The notes: generated by a model from the sequence alone, not told the origin. A DNA stretch of 64,000 nucleotides from Firmicutes bacterium HGW-Firmicutes-15 (GCA_002840245.1 PHAA01000008.1:37226-101225), one strand, 5' to 3'; counted from the stretch's first letter, positions 1 to 9,900 are shown. Made by a program: numbers and translations.

Positions 1-700
1 GCTGGTCGGTTTTTATATTGCGGTAGATAACCATGGGACTCAGAGTTTCAGTGTTTTCTACCAGATCGATCACGATTTCAAAGACTTCTCCGCTGAAATG
101 TTTATATTTCTGTCCTGGCTTTATGTCCTTTTCCAGGGCTTGTGAATTAATTTCTTTCTTAACGATACCGATTAACTGATCGGTGGCGTCAGCAATTGAT
201 GAAATGTTGTAAACTACGTGATCGCAGGTAGGAAGGTCGTGCATCTCCAGTTTGGCCATTTCAAAGCGCTGGCCAGCTTCGGAGCTGCTAATATTGAGAT
301 CATTGATGGTTTTTAGAATCGCTGAGAGATCACGATAGATAAAAATACTAATTACCTTCTGATATCCAACATTCTGTTTGAGTATACGGATTCCTTCTAA
401 TGTCATAATAGCAATACCATTTTTGCCGGTATTTTCTACTCGTTTTAATTCGTTACGAGTAACTCCATACATATAATCCAGGTACTTAATTTGTTCTACA
501 ATTTGATCGGCTTTTTGCAGCGCCAGATACTGGTCACTAGAAATGAAATAATAGTCCTTGCCATAACGTTCACCACTTCTGGGTGGGCGGGTGGTAAAGG
601 AGATGATTGGTTCCAAGAAATCATCGTTATTGTGAAGCAGGAAATCCAATAATACAGTTTTTCCCGCAGCGCTAGGACCATTTAGGATAAAATATTTCAC
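1..700 (-). CDS. Guanylate-kinase-like P-loop protein with C-terminal DUF1653-like domain (3' end outside window)
   Basis: Read on the minus strand from a GTG at 700 preceded by GGAGGG; the frame stays open to the window edge, giving at least 233 residues. Residues 8-15 (GPSAAGKT) are a Walker A loop of the guanylate kinase type, followed by a TTRPPRSGE segment that matches the GMP-binding region of Gmk. From about residue 190 the sequence (PGQKYKHFSGEVFEIV) resembles DUF1653, a small domain of unknown role. Guanylate kinases normally stop near 200 residues, so this looks like a fusion. It is more likely a dedicated NMP-kinase-like protein than the housekeeping enzyme, but that is inference. 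It is divergent from the chemoreceptor gene at 979. Confidence 0.75.
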   Translation of the reverse strand, partial: MKYFILNGPSAAGKTVLLDFLLHNNDDFLEPIISFTTRPPRSGERYGKDYYFISSDQYLALQKADQIVEQIKYLDYMYGVTRNELKRVENTGKNGIAIMTLEGIRILKQNVGYQKVISIFIYRDLSAILKTINDLNISSSEAGQRFEMAKLEMHDLPTCDHVVYNISSIADATDQLIGIVKKEINSQALEKDIKPGQKYKHFSGEVFEIVIDLVENTETLSPMVIYRNIKTDQ

Positions 701-978
701 GGCAAAATCTCCCTCCGAATATTTGCGTTAGTTTGTTCCAATAAAAGGCAGTATGCATTTATTATCGAATAAGGTATTAAATTGTTTTAGTTATTTTTTG
801 TATTTATGATTTTAATGTTTGTATAGTACGCATATTGTGATCTGCACCCAAAGTTTCTTTGGTTGGAGCAGAAAAAAATAATAGATATTTTATTGCTATT
901 AAAAGGGTTTAGGAGATTGGTGTCGAAAATTTGATAATAATTAGTTATGGAGGAAATATTATTTATAGGGGTGTTGAT

Positions 979-1806
979 ATGGCAAGTTGGATTATGGACA
1001 ATCTACCACAGGTAATAGGAAACATGGTAAAAGTCTTACCCCATGATTTTGTGTTTTATTCAACCAATCTTACAGAATTTACATTTAAGGATGAGACCAA
1101 TTTTGCTGTGCCATTCGTAGTGGTTGGGCAGGAATTTGCCAAAGGGGGAGCAGCTGATAAAGTTATTCAAACCAAACAGTCATTAGTAATGGAACTTGAT
1201 GCAAGCTTATATGGAATACCTCTTAAAGTTACGAATAACCCAGTTTTTGATGATGATGACCACAACCAGATAGTGGGTACAATAGGCGTTGCTATAAGGC
1301 GAGACAACGCATTTAGTCTTCGTACTATGGCAGATACCTATCAGAAAGGGATGCATGAGATATCCGCGGCTATACAACAAACTGCTGCTGCAGCCAGTGA
1401 TATTAATACGAGTGAACAGAAACTACATGAAGAAATTATGTCCATTCGTGAGACTTCTAACAAGATAGTAAAAATACTTGATTATATTCGAACTATTGCT
1501 GATGAAACCAAGATGCTAGGCCTCAATGCCGCAATTGAAGCTGCCAGGGCTGGTGAGGTAGGAAGAGGATTTGGCGTAGTGGCGGAAGAGATTCGTAAGC
1601 TTTCTGAAGTGTCCAAAGAAACGGCTAATCAGATAAAAGTGCTTACCAAACAAATAGAGGGTAATATTTCTGTGGCCATGAAGGGGTCGCAAGTTACACT
1701 GAATGCCAGTCAAGAGCAGGCAGCAGCGGCTCAAGAGATAACTGCCAGTGTTGAGGAATTGACCAGCATGCTCGAAGAACTGCATAGAATTGCGTATTCT
1801 ATTTAG
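979..1806 (+). CDS. Soluble methyl-accepting chemotaxis protein
   Basis: A 275-residue cytoplasmic chemoreceptor-type signalling protein. The conserved kinase-control hairpin lies around residues 170-220, with the diagnostic run [12 protein letters not shown] followed by [14 protein letters not shown]. The first ~115 residues form a small sensory region that I cannot assign to a family with confidence. No membrane-spanning segments are visible, so it should act in the cytosol. The start at 979 was chosen over an upstream in-frame TTG because AGGGG lies 6-7 bases before it. It lacks the long adaptation helices of classical receptors and is of the short soluble type common in Clostridia. Its 3' end overlaps the tail of the convergent gene by 8 bases. 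Confidence 0.85.
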   Translation: MASWIMDNLPQVIGNMVKVLPHDFVFYSTNLTEFTFKDETNFAVPFVVVGQEFAKGGAADKVIQTKQSLVMELDASLYGIPLKVTNNPVFDDDDHNQIVGTIGVAIRRDNAFSLRTMADTYQKGMHEISAAIQQTAAAASDINTSEQKLHEEIMSIRETSNKIVKILDYIRTIADETKMLGLNAAIEAARAGEVGRGFGVVAEEIRKLSEVSKETANQIKVLTKQIEGNISVAMKGSQVTLNASQEQAAAAQEITASVEELTSMLEELHRIAYSI

Positions 1807-2161
1807 TGAAAATCCGAGACAAGTAGATTATATAAGCTATACATATTACAGCTTCTACTATACGAACTGATATGGCAATAAGTGTATAAGCATATAAATC
1901 TGAAAAACTCATATGTTTAGGCTTATTAGCTATATTTGCGGGAATACCTTTAACGGTAAAAAAAATATATACCAATAATGTGCTAAGACTAACGAATATT
2001 AAAAATACCACAACTACTGCTAATATCATTAGAGGGGTGTCTATACTAGTGCGCGTAGCTAGATATCCAATAAAGGCAGTAGCCAATCCAAAACCTATAA
2101 TATTCTTAATTGAAGCTAATACTATTTTCCAAAAAACCTTTTTCTGCTCACTGCTGTTCAT
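1799..2161 (-). CDS. Small membrane protein of unknown function
   Basis: A 120-residue hydrophobic protein with three likely membrane helices (about residues 13-33, 42-70 and 90-117). A short basic N terminus ([12 protein letters not shown]) precedes the first helix. I do not recognise the family. It lies 32 bases downstream of the histidine kinase gene on the same strand and may be co-transcribed with the two-component system, which would make it a candidate accessory or target of that pair. An AGGAGG-like site (GGAGGAAGAT) precedes the ATG. Confidence 0.6.
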   Translation of the reverse strand: MNSSEQKKVFWKIVLASIKNIIGFGLATAFIGYLATRTSIDTPLMILAVVVVFLIFVSLSTLLVYIFFTVKGIPANIANKPKHMSFSDLYAYTLIAISVRIVEAVICIAYIIYLSRIFTK

Positions 2162-2193
2162 ATCTTCCTCCTGTTGCCAATATTTAAAGCATT

Positions 2194-3699
2194 TTATCTT
2201 GAAACGGGTATATCTAATGTAGGTAAGCTAATAATAATTTTTGTGCCTTTGTTTTTAGTGCTTTCAACATTGATGTTACCCTGGTGTTGTTCTATAATCC
2301 ACTTAGCAATTGAGAGTCCGAGGCCGGCACCTCCGCTTTCTCGGGTTCTGGACTTATCAGATTTATAGAAACGATTGAAGATATAAGGCAAATCTTCTTC
2401 AGATATTCCTATTCCGGTATCTTCAATAATCATTAAAGCTTTATTAACTCTAAGGCTGCTATTTATGGTTATTGAGCCGCCAGCCGGGGTATATTTTATG
2501 CTGTTATCTACAAATATTCTTAAGGCTTGCTTGATTAACCCCCTGTCCCCATTAACAACAATTATTTCATTTGTCGCACTGCTAATAATGTGAATAGAAT
2601 CAATTAGACCGGTTTCTTTTATTACTTCATCAATGAGTTCATTCAATGCGAATGGGCTTGCTTCCAGTCTGTGGCTTTTCTTATCGGCACTCGCCAGGAA
2701 TAGAAGCTTTTCTACCAAATCCTTCATATAATTAGATTCACTTATTATAGCATCAATGGATTCTAGTAGCACTTCTTTATCTTCTTTGCCCCATCGCTTA
2801 AGAAGGTTTGCATAACCCTGGATTACGGCTATAGGGGTTCTGAGCTCGTGGGAGGCATCGGAAACAAAAATATTTTGCTTCTCAAAGGATGTTTGGATGC
2901 GATCTAGCATATCATTGAAGGTTAGAGCCAGCTCCTTTAGTTCATCATGAGAATCTACCAGATCCAAACGGGTATTTAGATTCCCTACAGCAATAGACCT
3001 GGCTGTCCGGGTCATATTATCAATGGGTTTTAACATTTTACGACTGGCTCTGGAGCCTATTATAATAGTTAATATAATGGCTAAAAAAAAGCTTATGCTA
3101 ATAGCTGTTATTAAGCTTGCTAGATAGACTTTTTCATTAGATAAATATTTGGAGACTTCAATTTTGCGAGTGCCATTAGTTGTTTTAACCGGGGTTTCGA
3201 AATGTAAATACTCCAAATTCTGATCCAGGGAGCTGTTAGGAGACAGCTTGGTTCGGTAGGTTAAGTTTTCTTTTTGACTGGCCTGGGCAGTGCTATAAAT
3301 GGTATTGCTTTCTTCATCGAATAGGGTAACAGAAATAACTTCAATATCAGCGTAGTTTTTAATCTGTTCTTTGGGGATATCAGAACTTTCGCTGATTAAA
3401 TTCATTATAACCAGACTATTCTTTTCCAGTGATTGATTAGATTCGTATAGAAGGAAAAAACCAAAGACGCCAGTGAGTAAGGTACCCAATATCAGAAGTA
3501 TTTTTGAAAAAAGCAGGGTATAAGTGCTGGTAGTTTTAAAAGTAATAGAGAAGCGCAGGCGTTTGTTTATTGCCTTAATGACTTCACTAAATATGCGGGG
3601 CAAAAGATTCAAGGTGAGTTTTAGAATAGCCGAAATTATTATTAAAATACTTTTTACAATGTATTTTAATATCTTAGCGAAACCTCCTGCTTTACTCAT
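2194..3699 (-). CDS. Membrane sensor histidine kinase
   Basis: A 501-residue two-component sensor kinase. It has two transmembrane helices (about residues 60-85 and 190-215) bracketing an extracellular sensor of about 105 residues. A HAMP linker follows, then a HisKA domain with the H-box SDASHELRTP (phospho-accepting His284) and an HATPase_c domain with N-box DNSIKYTP and the glycine-rich ESGGAGLGLS. An extra hydrophobic stretch near residues 12-35 may be a further helix. The start overlaps the end of the regulator gene by 8 bases, so the two are translationally coupled and should be a cognate pair. The signal sensed cannot be read from the sequence. Confidence 0.9.
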   Translation of the reverse strand: MSKAGGFAKILKYIVKSILIIISAILKLTLNLLPRIFSEVIKAINKRLRFSITFKTTSTYTLLFSKILLILGTLLTGVFGFFLLYESNQSLEKNSLVIMNLISESSDIPKEQIKNYADIEVISVTLFDEESNTIYSTAQASQKENLTYRTKLSPNSSLDQNLEYLHFETPVKTTNGTRKIEVSKYLSNEKVYLASLITAISISFFLAIILTIIIGSRASRKMLKPIDNMTRTARSIAVGNLNTRLDLVDSHDELKELALTFNDMLDRIQTSFEKQNIFVSDASHELRTPIAVIQGYANLLKRWGKEDKEVLLESIDAIISESNYMKDLVEKLLFLASADKKSHRLEASPFALNELIDEVIKETGLIDSIHIISSATNEIIVVNGDRGLIKQALRIFVDNSIKYTPAGGSITINSSLRVNKALMIIEDTGIGISEEDLPYIFNRFYKSDKSRTRESGGAGLGLSIAKWIIEQHQGNINVESTKNKGTKIIISLPTLDIPVSR

Positions 3700-4375
3700 G
3701 TTTTAATACATAACCCACCCCGCGTACAGTGTGAATGAGTTTTATGTGATACTTATCATCAATTTTGCTTCGCAAATATCTTATGTAAACATCTACTGCA
3801 TTTGTGTCGCCATAGTAGGCATAGCCCCAGACATTTTGCAGGATTTTTTCTCTGCTAAGAACTAAATGTTCATTTTCTGCCAGATATTTAAGCAAATCGT
3901 ATTCCTTTTTGGTAAGGTCAACGGATTCATTATTATAAAGAACGGAGTGTTTGCTAAGGTCTATTATTAAGGGGCCTAAAACAATTGTTTTAGCTTCCTC
4001 AGAATGGATTTTCTTCCGTTTCAGCGATACCCGTATCCTGGCCAATAGTTCTTCAATGGCAAAGGGCTTGGTCATATAATCATCGGCACCGATGTCAAGC
4101 CCCATTACTATGTCGGTAACGTCATCTTTGGCAGTTAGCATGATTACCGGCGTCTCCGAAGACTGTCGAAGACGCCTTAACACTTCCATGCCATTTAGAG
4201 AAGGCAACATCACGTCGAGTATCACCAGGTCAAACATGCCACTCACAGCTCTTTCCAGTCCTTCGCGGCCATCATGTGCTTGTTCAACCCAATACCCTTC
4301 ATGGGTAAGCTCCAAATTCAAAAATCGTGCGATCTTTACTTCATCTTCAATGATTAATATTTTCTCAGCAACCAT
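3692..4375 (-). CDS. OmpR/PhoB-family response regulator
   Basis: A 227-residue DNA-binding regulator. The receiver domain carries the acidic pair E10/D11, phospho-acceptor D54 (VILDVMLP) and a conserved lysine in MTKPF. The C-terminal winged helix ends with the typical VDVYIRYLRSKID and the HTVRGVGYVL run. It is the partner of the downstream kinase at 2194-3699, whose start it overlaps. The preceding DUF4342-like gene ends 13 bases upstream on the same strand and could belong to the same operon. Confidence 0.92.
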   Translation of the reverse strand: MVAEKILIIEDEVKIARFLNLELTHEGYWVEQAHDGREGLERAVSGMFDLVILDVMLPSLNGMEVLRRLRQSSETPVIMLTAKDDVTDIVMGLDIGADDYMTKPFAIEELLARIRVSLKRKKIHSEEAKTIVLGPLIIDLSKHSVLYNNESVDLTKKEYDLLKYLAENEHLVLSREKILQNVWGYAYYGDTNAVDVYIRYLRSKIDDKYHIKLIHTVRGVGYVLKHE

Positions 4376-4387
4376 ATAAACACAATC

Positions 4388-4852
4388 CTATTTTTTATTT
4401 ATGGCATCCACCACTTGCTCGCTGACCTTAGATGCAGCAGATGATATATTATCCAATGTCTGGTTAATTTTCATATTTTCACAACCAGGTTTTTCCAAAC
4501 GAATTTTGTGGTTAGTAAATATTGCAGCTAATAGGCCTATGACGGTTAATGGAGGCATTATTATAGTTGCTAATATTACAACAGTTAGAGGTAAATCGAT
4601 AATGGTGTTACCATTTTTACTAATTATAAACTTGGTTATATTGCAGGTCTTAACGATCTTTTTGACTGTCGCCCAAAAACCGGACTTGCAGCAGGTTTCA
4701 TTTTGGGGCGCTTTTATTTTATCCTGTTTTTCCAGATAAATTAGCGCTTCCAGAACATCATTATTGCATTTTTCCAGGGCTTCCTTGGCCTCCTCATAAC
4801 TAATATTGGCTCTCTCTCTTAGGATTTCTATCATTTCTAAACTAACAGCCAT
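4388..4852 (-). CDS. UBA/TS-N and DUF4342-like protein
   Basis: A 154-residue protein. The N-terminal ~45 residues (MIEILRERANISYEEAKEALEKC) form a three-helix ubiquitin-associated/EF-Ts N-type fold. After a linker with a Cys-Cys pair comes a DUF4342-like part with one strongly hydrophobic segment near residue 90-115 (ILATIIMPPLTVIGLLAAIF). The start at 4852 was chosen because AGGAGG lies 7 bases upstream; two upstream in-frame starts lack that spacing. The function of the family is unknown. It lies just before a two-component pair, in the same direction. Confidence 0.75.
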   Translation of the reverse strand: MAVSLEMIEILRERANISYEEAKEALEKCNNDVLEALIYLEKQDKIKAPQNETCCKSGFWATVKKIVKTCNITKFIISKNGNTIIDLPLTVVILATIIMPPLTVIGLLAAIFTNHKIRLEKPGCENMKINQTLDNISSAASKVSEQVVDAINKK

Positions 4853-4938
4853 GTTCATTCCTCCTATATATTTTTGTAACATCGTTAGTATAGAACCAAT
4901 GAATTAGAGGATTCTTAGACAAAGATTAGAATTAGATT

Positions 4939-4968
4939 AAAAAACGAGTGGGTCTAAACCCCACCCGT
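4939..4968 (-). terminator. Rho-independent terminator of the selenoprotein gene
   Basis: On the minus strand a 9-bp stem (ACGGGTGGG with CCCACTCGT, one G-U pair) closes a 7-base loop and is followed by six T residues. It sits 35 bases past the selenoprotein stop codon. Confidence 0.8.
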
Positions 4969-5002
4969 TCGTCATAAATTATAGCCTATAACATATGCAA
5001 TT

Positions 5003-5332
5003 TTAGCCGCAGGAGGAACAAGAAGAGCATCCACCGGTGTCGGCAGCTTCTTTCTCGGGAAGAATCTTAAAGTAGGTCTGTCCCTCTTGTTGGAAAGAAC
5101 TGATTGTGAACCCTTTGCTCATTTCCAAGAGATTATCTTCTACTACAAAATGGAGGCCGTCATGTTCTTCAACCTTATCATTTTTAACTGGTTCATCCAG
5201 AACCAGATTATAAGACATGCCTCCTCAGCCAACACTCGCATTAATTCGTAAATACATGGTGTCCAGCTTTCTTTCCTTCAAGATTTCTTTTATATCCTGA
5301 ACGGCTTCGGTTGATATTCTTACCATTTCCAT
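5003..5332 (-). CDS. HesB-like selenoprotein with in-frame UGA (Sec36)
   Basis: A conventional reading starts only at 5218 and gives 71 residues beginning MSYNLVLDEP. Reading through the TGA at 5225-5227 extends the same frame to an ATG at 5332 with an AAAAGGG site upstream. The full protein is 109 residues: MEMVRISTEAVQDIKEILKE, then LRINASVG-U-GGMSYNLVLDEP, and a Cys-rich tail GGCSSCSSCG. The G-U-GG core in front of a LDEP segment is what is known for HesB-like selenoproteins, which belong to the IscA/HesB A-type iron-sulfur carrier superfamily. Selenocysteine at residue 36 replaces a Cys. The UGA is followed by a hairpin of the bacterial SECIS type. Its precise role is unknown; redox or Fe-S related is a family-level inference. 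It needs SelA/B/C/D elsewhere in the genome. Confidence 0.88.
5188..5206 (-). promoter_or_regulatory. Bacterial SECIS-like hairpin
   Basis: On the mRNA strand a perfect 7-bp stem (CTGGTTC with GAACCAG) closes the 5-base loop TGGAT. The loop begins 26 bases after the UGA at 5227-5225. A G near the start of the apical loop, and a loop roughly 16-37 bases from the UGA, is the known bacterial SECIS rule for SelB binding. The hairpin lies inside the coding sequence, as expected for bacteria. Confidence 0.8.
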
Positions 5333-5386
5333 ATTCACACACCCTTTTAAAAATATTTGGACTACTATTGGCAATTAATTGTTCTT

Positions 5387-5413
5387 AGTATACCCAGAAA
5401 AAATTCTTGTCAA
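5387..5413 (-). promoter_or_regulatory. Sigma-A-type promoter of the selenoprotein gene
   Basis: On the minus strand TTGACA at 5413-5408 and TATACT at 5392-5387 are separated by 15 bases, shorter than the usual 17. The start codon is 55 bases downstream. Confidence 0.5.
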
Positions 5414-5414
5414 T

Positions 5415-5429
5415 TACCCCCTAAGGGTA
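5415..5429. promoter_or_regulatory. CsoR/CstR-like operator palindrome
   Basis: The 15-base sequence TACCCCCTAAGGGTA is an inverted repeat (TACCC-N5-GGGTA). It lies immediately upstream of the -35 box of the selenoprotein promoter. Operators of CsoR-family regulators (copper or persulfide sensing) have this TACCC...GGGTA form. No such regulator is in the window, so the assignment is an inference. Confidence 0.4.
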
Positions 5430-5504
5430 TTTTAGATCAGTCTTTGTTATTTGACAAGGGGATATTGAATTTTATCATTAACAGAAACAATTTTAAATGT
5501 AATT

Positions 5505-6500
5505 TCACTGCAGTGCAAAGCAAAAACCCTTGTTATGAAACAATTCAAGGCAGACTGCTACCACATTCCGGTCATAAAGTATACCGGCATTTGACGATAT
5601 TTCTTCCAATGCTGCCTCAATGCCCAACGCTGGACGATAAGGACGATGTGAAGAAATAGCTTCAACTACATCCGCCACGGTAATAATGCGAGCTTCCAGC
5701 AAAATATCGCTGCCTTTCAGACCGCCAGGATAACCGCTGCCATCGCATTTTTCATGGTGTTGTTGGATAATGCGCGCAATGGGAGAATCGAAGTCAATGG
5801 ACTTCAGCATTTCATAGGCTATCTGCGGATGAGCTTTTATTATTGTGAATTCTACCGGATCAAGTGTGCCCGGTTTACTCAAGTACTCTGCTGGAATTGA
5901 TATTTTGCCGATATCATGGAGTATAGAGGCTATATAAATGCCGGTTTTGTCCTTCTCATTTAGATTCATCTCGTCTGCTATAGCACAGGCCAACTGGCAG
6001 ACTTTTTTCTGATGGCCTGAGGTATAGGGATCGCGCTTTTCGACCATTAGGGATAAACTTTCCACCGTTTGCAACAGAACCTGCTGCAGTTTAATTTCGG
6101 CTTTACGGCGAGCTATAATGTGCTCCCACTCTCTGAGCGCACGTACTACAAAATCCGGCATATTAGCAAAGGTCTCCGGGGACTTTACTATGTAATCCAA
6201 CGCTCCAGCTTTCATGGCTCCGACTGCCAATTCCTCATTACCATGACTGGTGATAAGAACCAGCGGAAATAGAGAGTTCTCTCGGTTAGAAGGGAGCAAT
6301 TCTATGCCTTTACCATCGGGTAGCAGCCAATCGCACAATACTATATCAGGAATGTTGTTGTGCAGGTAATAGCGGGATGCAGCTAGACTAGACCTGATAG
6401 ACAGATTAAAACTAGCCCTATGAGCGTCAAAGGCACGTTGTATCAACTCTATATGAGCTTCATCATCATCGACAATTAATACGTTAAATGACTTCTCTAT
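5505..6500 (-). CDS. Response regulator with HD-GYP phosphodiesterase domain (probable AUA start)
   Basis: A 331-residue response regulator. The receiver domain has acidic residues D11-D13 and phospho-acceptor D57 (VLCDWLLPDG). After a coiled linker comes an HD-GYP domain with LHDIGK, HHEKCDGSGYPGGL and SSHRPYRP, the signature of c-di-GMP phosphodiesterases. The only ATG/GTG/TTG near the 5' end is a TTG at 6446, which would remove the first beta strand and the acidic pocket. A stop codon lies just upstream, and AGGAGGG stands 7 bases before an in-frame ATA at 6500, so that ATA is the likely start. It follows the small regulator and multi-PAS kinase genes on the same strand and is probably one of their outputs. 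Confidence 0.85.
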   Translation of the reverse strand: MEKSFNVLIVDDDEAHIELIQRAFDAHRASFNLSIRSSLAASRYYLHNNIPDIVLCDWLLPDGKGIELLPSNRENSLFPLVLITSHGNEELAVGAMKAGALDYIVKSPETFANMPDFVVRALREWEHIIARRKAEIKLQQVLLQTVESLSLMVEKRDPYTSGHQKKVCQLACAIADEMNLNEKDKTGIYIASILHDIGKISIPAEYLSKPGTLDPVEFTIIKAHPQIAYEMLKSIDFDSPIARIIQQHHEKCDGSGYPGGLKGSDILLEARIITVADVVEAISSHRPYRPALGIEAALEEISSNAGILYDRNVVAVCLELFHNKGFCFALQ

Positions 6501-6527
6501 GTTCTGTCCCTCCTAGATGCAAATATA

Positions 6528-6968
6528 TTAATAAGGTTTGGCATTCCATCCCAACCAGTACATGCCTAATTCGTCCATTAGTGTGGAAAATTTCGTGAAG
6601 TCAATAGGTTTAACCAGGAAACTATTGACATGATTGCGATAGGCAGCGCAAATATCATTTTCCGATTCTGATGATGTAAGCACAACCGTTGGGATAACCT
6701 TTAAATGTTCCGAATTTTTGATTTCACCTAGAACAGTCAAACCATCCATCTTGGGTAGACGTAGATCCAATAATATCAAATTAGGCAAAGGATTATCCAG
6801 GGCTCGGGTGTATTTGCCCCGACGAAATAAATAATCTAGAGCATCTTCACCATCAGAGCAATGTATAATGCGGTTAGCAATGCGTTGAGCTTGAAAGTTG
6901 CGTTTGACCATTTCGGCATGGTCCTCATTATCTTCTACCAGCAGAATTATCAGAGCTTCTCCGTTCAT
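6528..6968 (-). CDS. Single-domain response regulator (Rcp1-like)
   Basis: A 146-residue stand-alone receiver domain with acidic residues E12/D13, phospho-acceptor D68 (LILLDLRLPKMDG) and lysine in LVKPIDF. Insertions after the second helix and the LFRRGKY segment are typical of the Rcp1/CheY-like regulators that pair with cytoplasmic PAS kinases. Its start overlaps the stop of the kinase gene by 4 bases, so it is the immediate phosphotransfer partner. It has no output domain and may pass phosphate on or act by protein contact. Confidence 0.9.
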   Translation of the reverse strand: MNGEALIILLVEDNEDHAEMVKRNFQAQRIANRIIHCSDGEDALDYLFRRGKYTRALDNPLPNLILLDLRLPKMDGLTVLGEIKNSEHLKVIPTVVLTSSESENDICAAYRNHVNSFLVKPIDFTKFSTLMDELGMYWLGWNAKPY

Positions 6969-9900
6969 AAATACACCGTCCTTTCAATTGAATTAGTAGT
7001 TTGGGGTAGGGAAAAATAAAAAGTTGAGCCCATTCCTGGACCCGCAGATTCTACCCATAGCCGACCCTGGTGGTATTCAATAATCCTCTTTACCAGTGAC
7101 AAACCGATACCAGTTCCCTCACAGTTAGGGTCGAGCTTGTTAAACAGGCCGAAAATACTGTCGTGATAACGAGCTTCTATGCCAATTCCATTGTCACGTA
7201 CGAAGAAAGTCCATTCGCCGGGAGTGTCTAGAGAACCAATTTCAATCTGCGGATGGGCCTGATTCCCCATGAATTTAACCGCATTTTCTACCAGGTTTTG
7301 CAATACTTCACGAATTCGAGCATGGTCTGCCAGAACCTCAGGCATTTCAGAGTCAATGATTAGCTTGACTCCACGCTCATTTAGTCTGCCAGTGAGCAGT
7401 TCATCTACTTCTATAGCGAGCTTGCTCATAGAGAAGCAACTGAAGGTATTAAGCAAACGGCCGATGCGTGACAGCTCAAGTAAATCATGCAGTAAATCAT
7501 CCATTTTTCCCGCAGCGTTTATAATTCGCTGTAGATCATTTTCCAAACGGGAATGATTACCTTGTTTTAGATCATCCAGCAGTAATCCGGCAAAACCCTT
7601 GATGGTGATAAGAGGGCTGCGCAGGTCGTGAGATACAGTGTAGGTGAATCGTTCCATCTCAGCGTTTTTGGCCTCCAATTCCTTTAGTTGCTCGCTTATA
7701 ATTTGTTCAGTCTTTTTGCGATCACTAATGTCAGAATACATAACATAAAAACCGTAACTGGTAATAGGCACTGAATTAATCATAACATTGAACATGCTGC
7801 CGTTTTTATGCTTGCGAACGGTTTCTTTTTGGATTAACTCTCCATTAAAAACAAAACGTTGATTTGCTTTAAATTCCTCAAGGTACCCTGAGGGGACTAT
7901 CAATTCATCCAGTCGCTTGTGCTGGCATTCTTCGAGCTTGTAACCAAATAGATTGAAAAACTGAGGGTTGACGTTAATAATCTCTTGCTCCAGGTTGCAT
8001 AAGACAACAGCATCGTGTGAATTAAAAAAAAGTGCCTGTAGATTTTGCCTTTGTTGTAATAATTCAGCCTCAGCCTGCTGACGCTCGCTCAAATCGCGAA
8101 TAGCTGCGGCTCTGATTCTACGTCCTTTATATTCAAACATGCGTCCCTGTATTTCTACAGGCAGACGCGATCCGTCCCTGCGCATTGCAATTCCCTCGTA
8201 GGGGAGTTCATAACCAGTAGCTATATGACTTTCAACTATTGCGCGTGATTCAGGAACTGCTAAGTCAATGGCATGCATACCTATCATTTTCTGGTGATCA
8301 TAGCCAAACATCTCCGCCGCTTTCTGGTTAACCTCGATACATATTCCATTTTCAGTGAGAATAATGCCTTCAAAGCTCGCATCGGATAAGGCTTTGAAAC
8401 GTGCTTCCCCAACTCTCAGCGATTCTTCCACCTGCTTTTGCCAGGTCATATCCCATAAAGAAATAATGGTGCGTTGATCCGGCAGCTCAATGCCATGAAA
8501 TTCTATATCCCGTACCTGTCCGTCTTTACAGTGTACCCGGGCATTTCCCCTAGCTCTTTGCTTAAGCCGAAGCTGCTGGTACCAATCTTCCATCAAAGCA
8601 TTACGTGAGTTTACTTTGGGGTAAGCCTTTTGCAGCCAAACTTCCATGGTAGGAATGTCTTCAAGAGTATAGCCAGTTATTTCAGTAACTCGAGAATTCA
8701 GAAAGACAAAACGATTACAATTATCAACAATAGCGGTTCCTGTGGGTGAATGCTCCAGGGTCATCCTTAATGATTCACTCTGGTTAATAAGTTCGTTTTC
8801 CATTTGCTTGCGGTAGGTAATATCGCGAATTGATTCGATAGCTCCGGTGATTTCTCCATTAGTATTATAAAGGGGAGTAGCCATTCCCCACAGATATGCT
8901 CCTTCATTACCGAAGTTGGGAACAAATAGTTCTACGGTTAGCTTATTGTCGATATGTGTTACATACGGGTATTGATGCTTGGTAACCTCATCTGCTTTCA
9001 TAACCATGTCGATTAAAATAGGCCGACGCTCTCCATAAAAGGGGAGAGCGTATTCATAATTGCTCTTCCCCAACATTTCTGTTGCAGATAGGCCGGTCAT
9101 TTTTTCCATAGCATGATTCCAGGCTAGAACCTGTCCATGAGAATCGATGACTAGGGTAGCATCAGGCAAGAAATCAATGATATTGTTCAGCAGCATTTTT
9201 GATTCCTGCAAGGCTTCTTGGCCATGTTTAAGCTCGGTGATGTCAATGGCTGAAGCCATAACTGCCGGCTCTCCATCATAAACAATTCGACTGCCGGTTA
9301 GATAAATCCAAACTGAATCAGTATTTTTGCTCAGTAGTTTAAGCTCATAGGTAGTAGTCACATCCGTACCTTTTTGTCGGCTTAGACCTCTTTCACGGGC
9401 TATTTTACGATATTCCGGGTGTACCACATCCCAGAAATTCATCTTGAGAAGCTCTTCTTCACTGTAAGCAGTAAGTCTCATTAGAGCCGGATTGACATAG
9501 ACGAAACGATCGCCTTTTATAATGTATACAATGGCGGTGCTGTCTTCGGCCAGGGTGCGAAACTTTTGTTCGCTTGCTTCTAATGCTTCCCGGATCATTT
9601 TTTGTTCAGTGATATCACGCCCTGCTCCCTGAATAGCAAGTGGATGTTTACCAGCAAATATTAACCTTGTATGCAGTTCGATGCATAGCTTTTTTCCTTG
9701 GCGGTCGAAGACTTCTATATCATAGGTGGTGATGTCAATTCCCTTTAATTTTTCAGCAATTTTGGACTGGACAAGATTCCGATATTCCGGAAGCACTATG
9801 TCAATAAATGTCATGCCTAGAATTTCTTCAGGACGATAACCTAAATGAAACAGACCGTATTGGTTGAGACTTAAAAAACGCCCCTCTAAATCGGTTGTAA

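Noticed and set aside
842..871. Hairpin near CTGCACCC...GGAGCAG before the chemoreceptor gene as a riboswitch or terminator
   Set aside because: The stem has bulges and no conserved aptamer core, and the genes around it are divergent, so there is no transcript to end.
5357..5659. 100-residue plus-strand frame by the selenoprotein promoter
   Set aside because: It runs over the promoter/operator and antisense into the HD-GYP gene, with no ribosome site.
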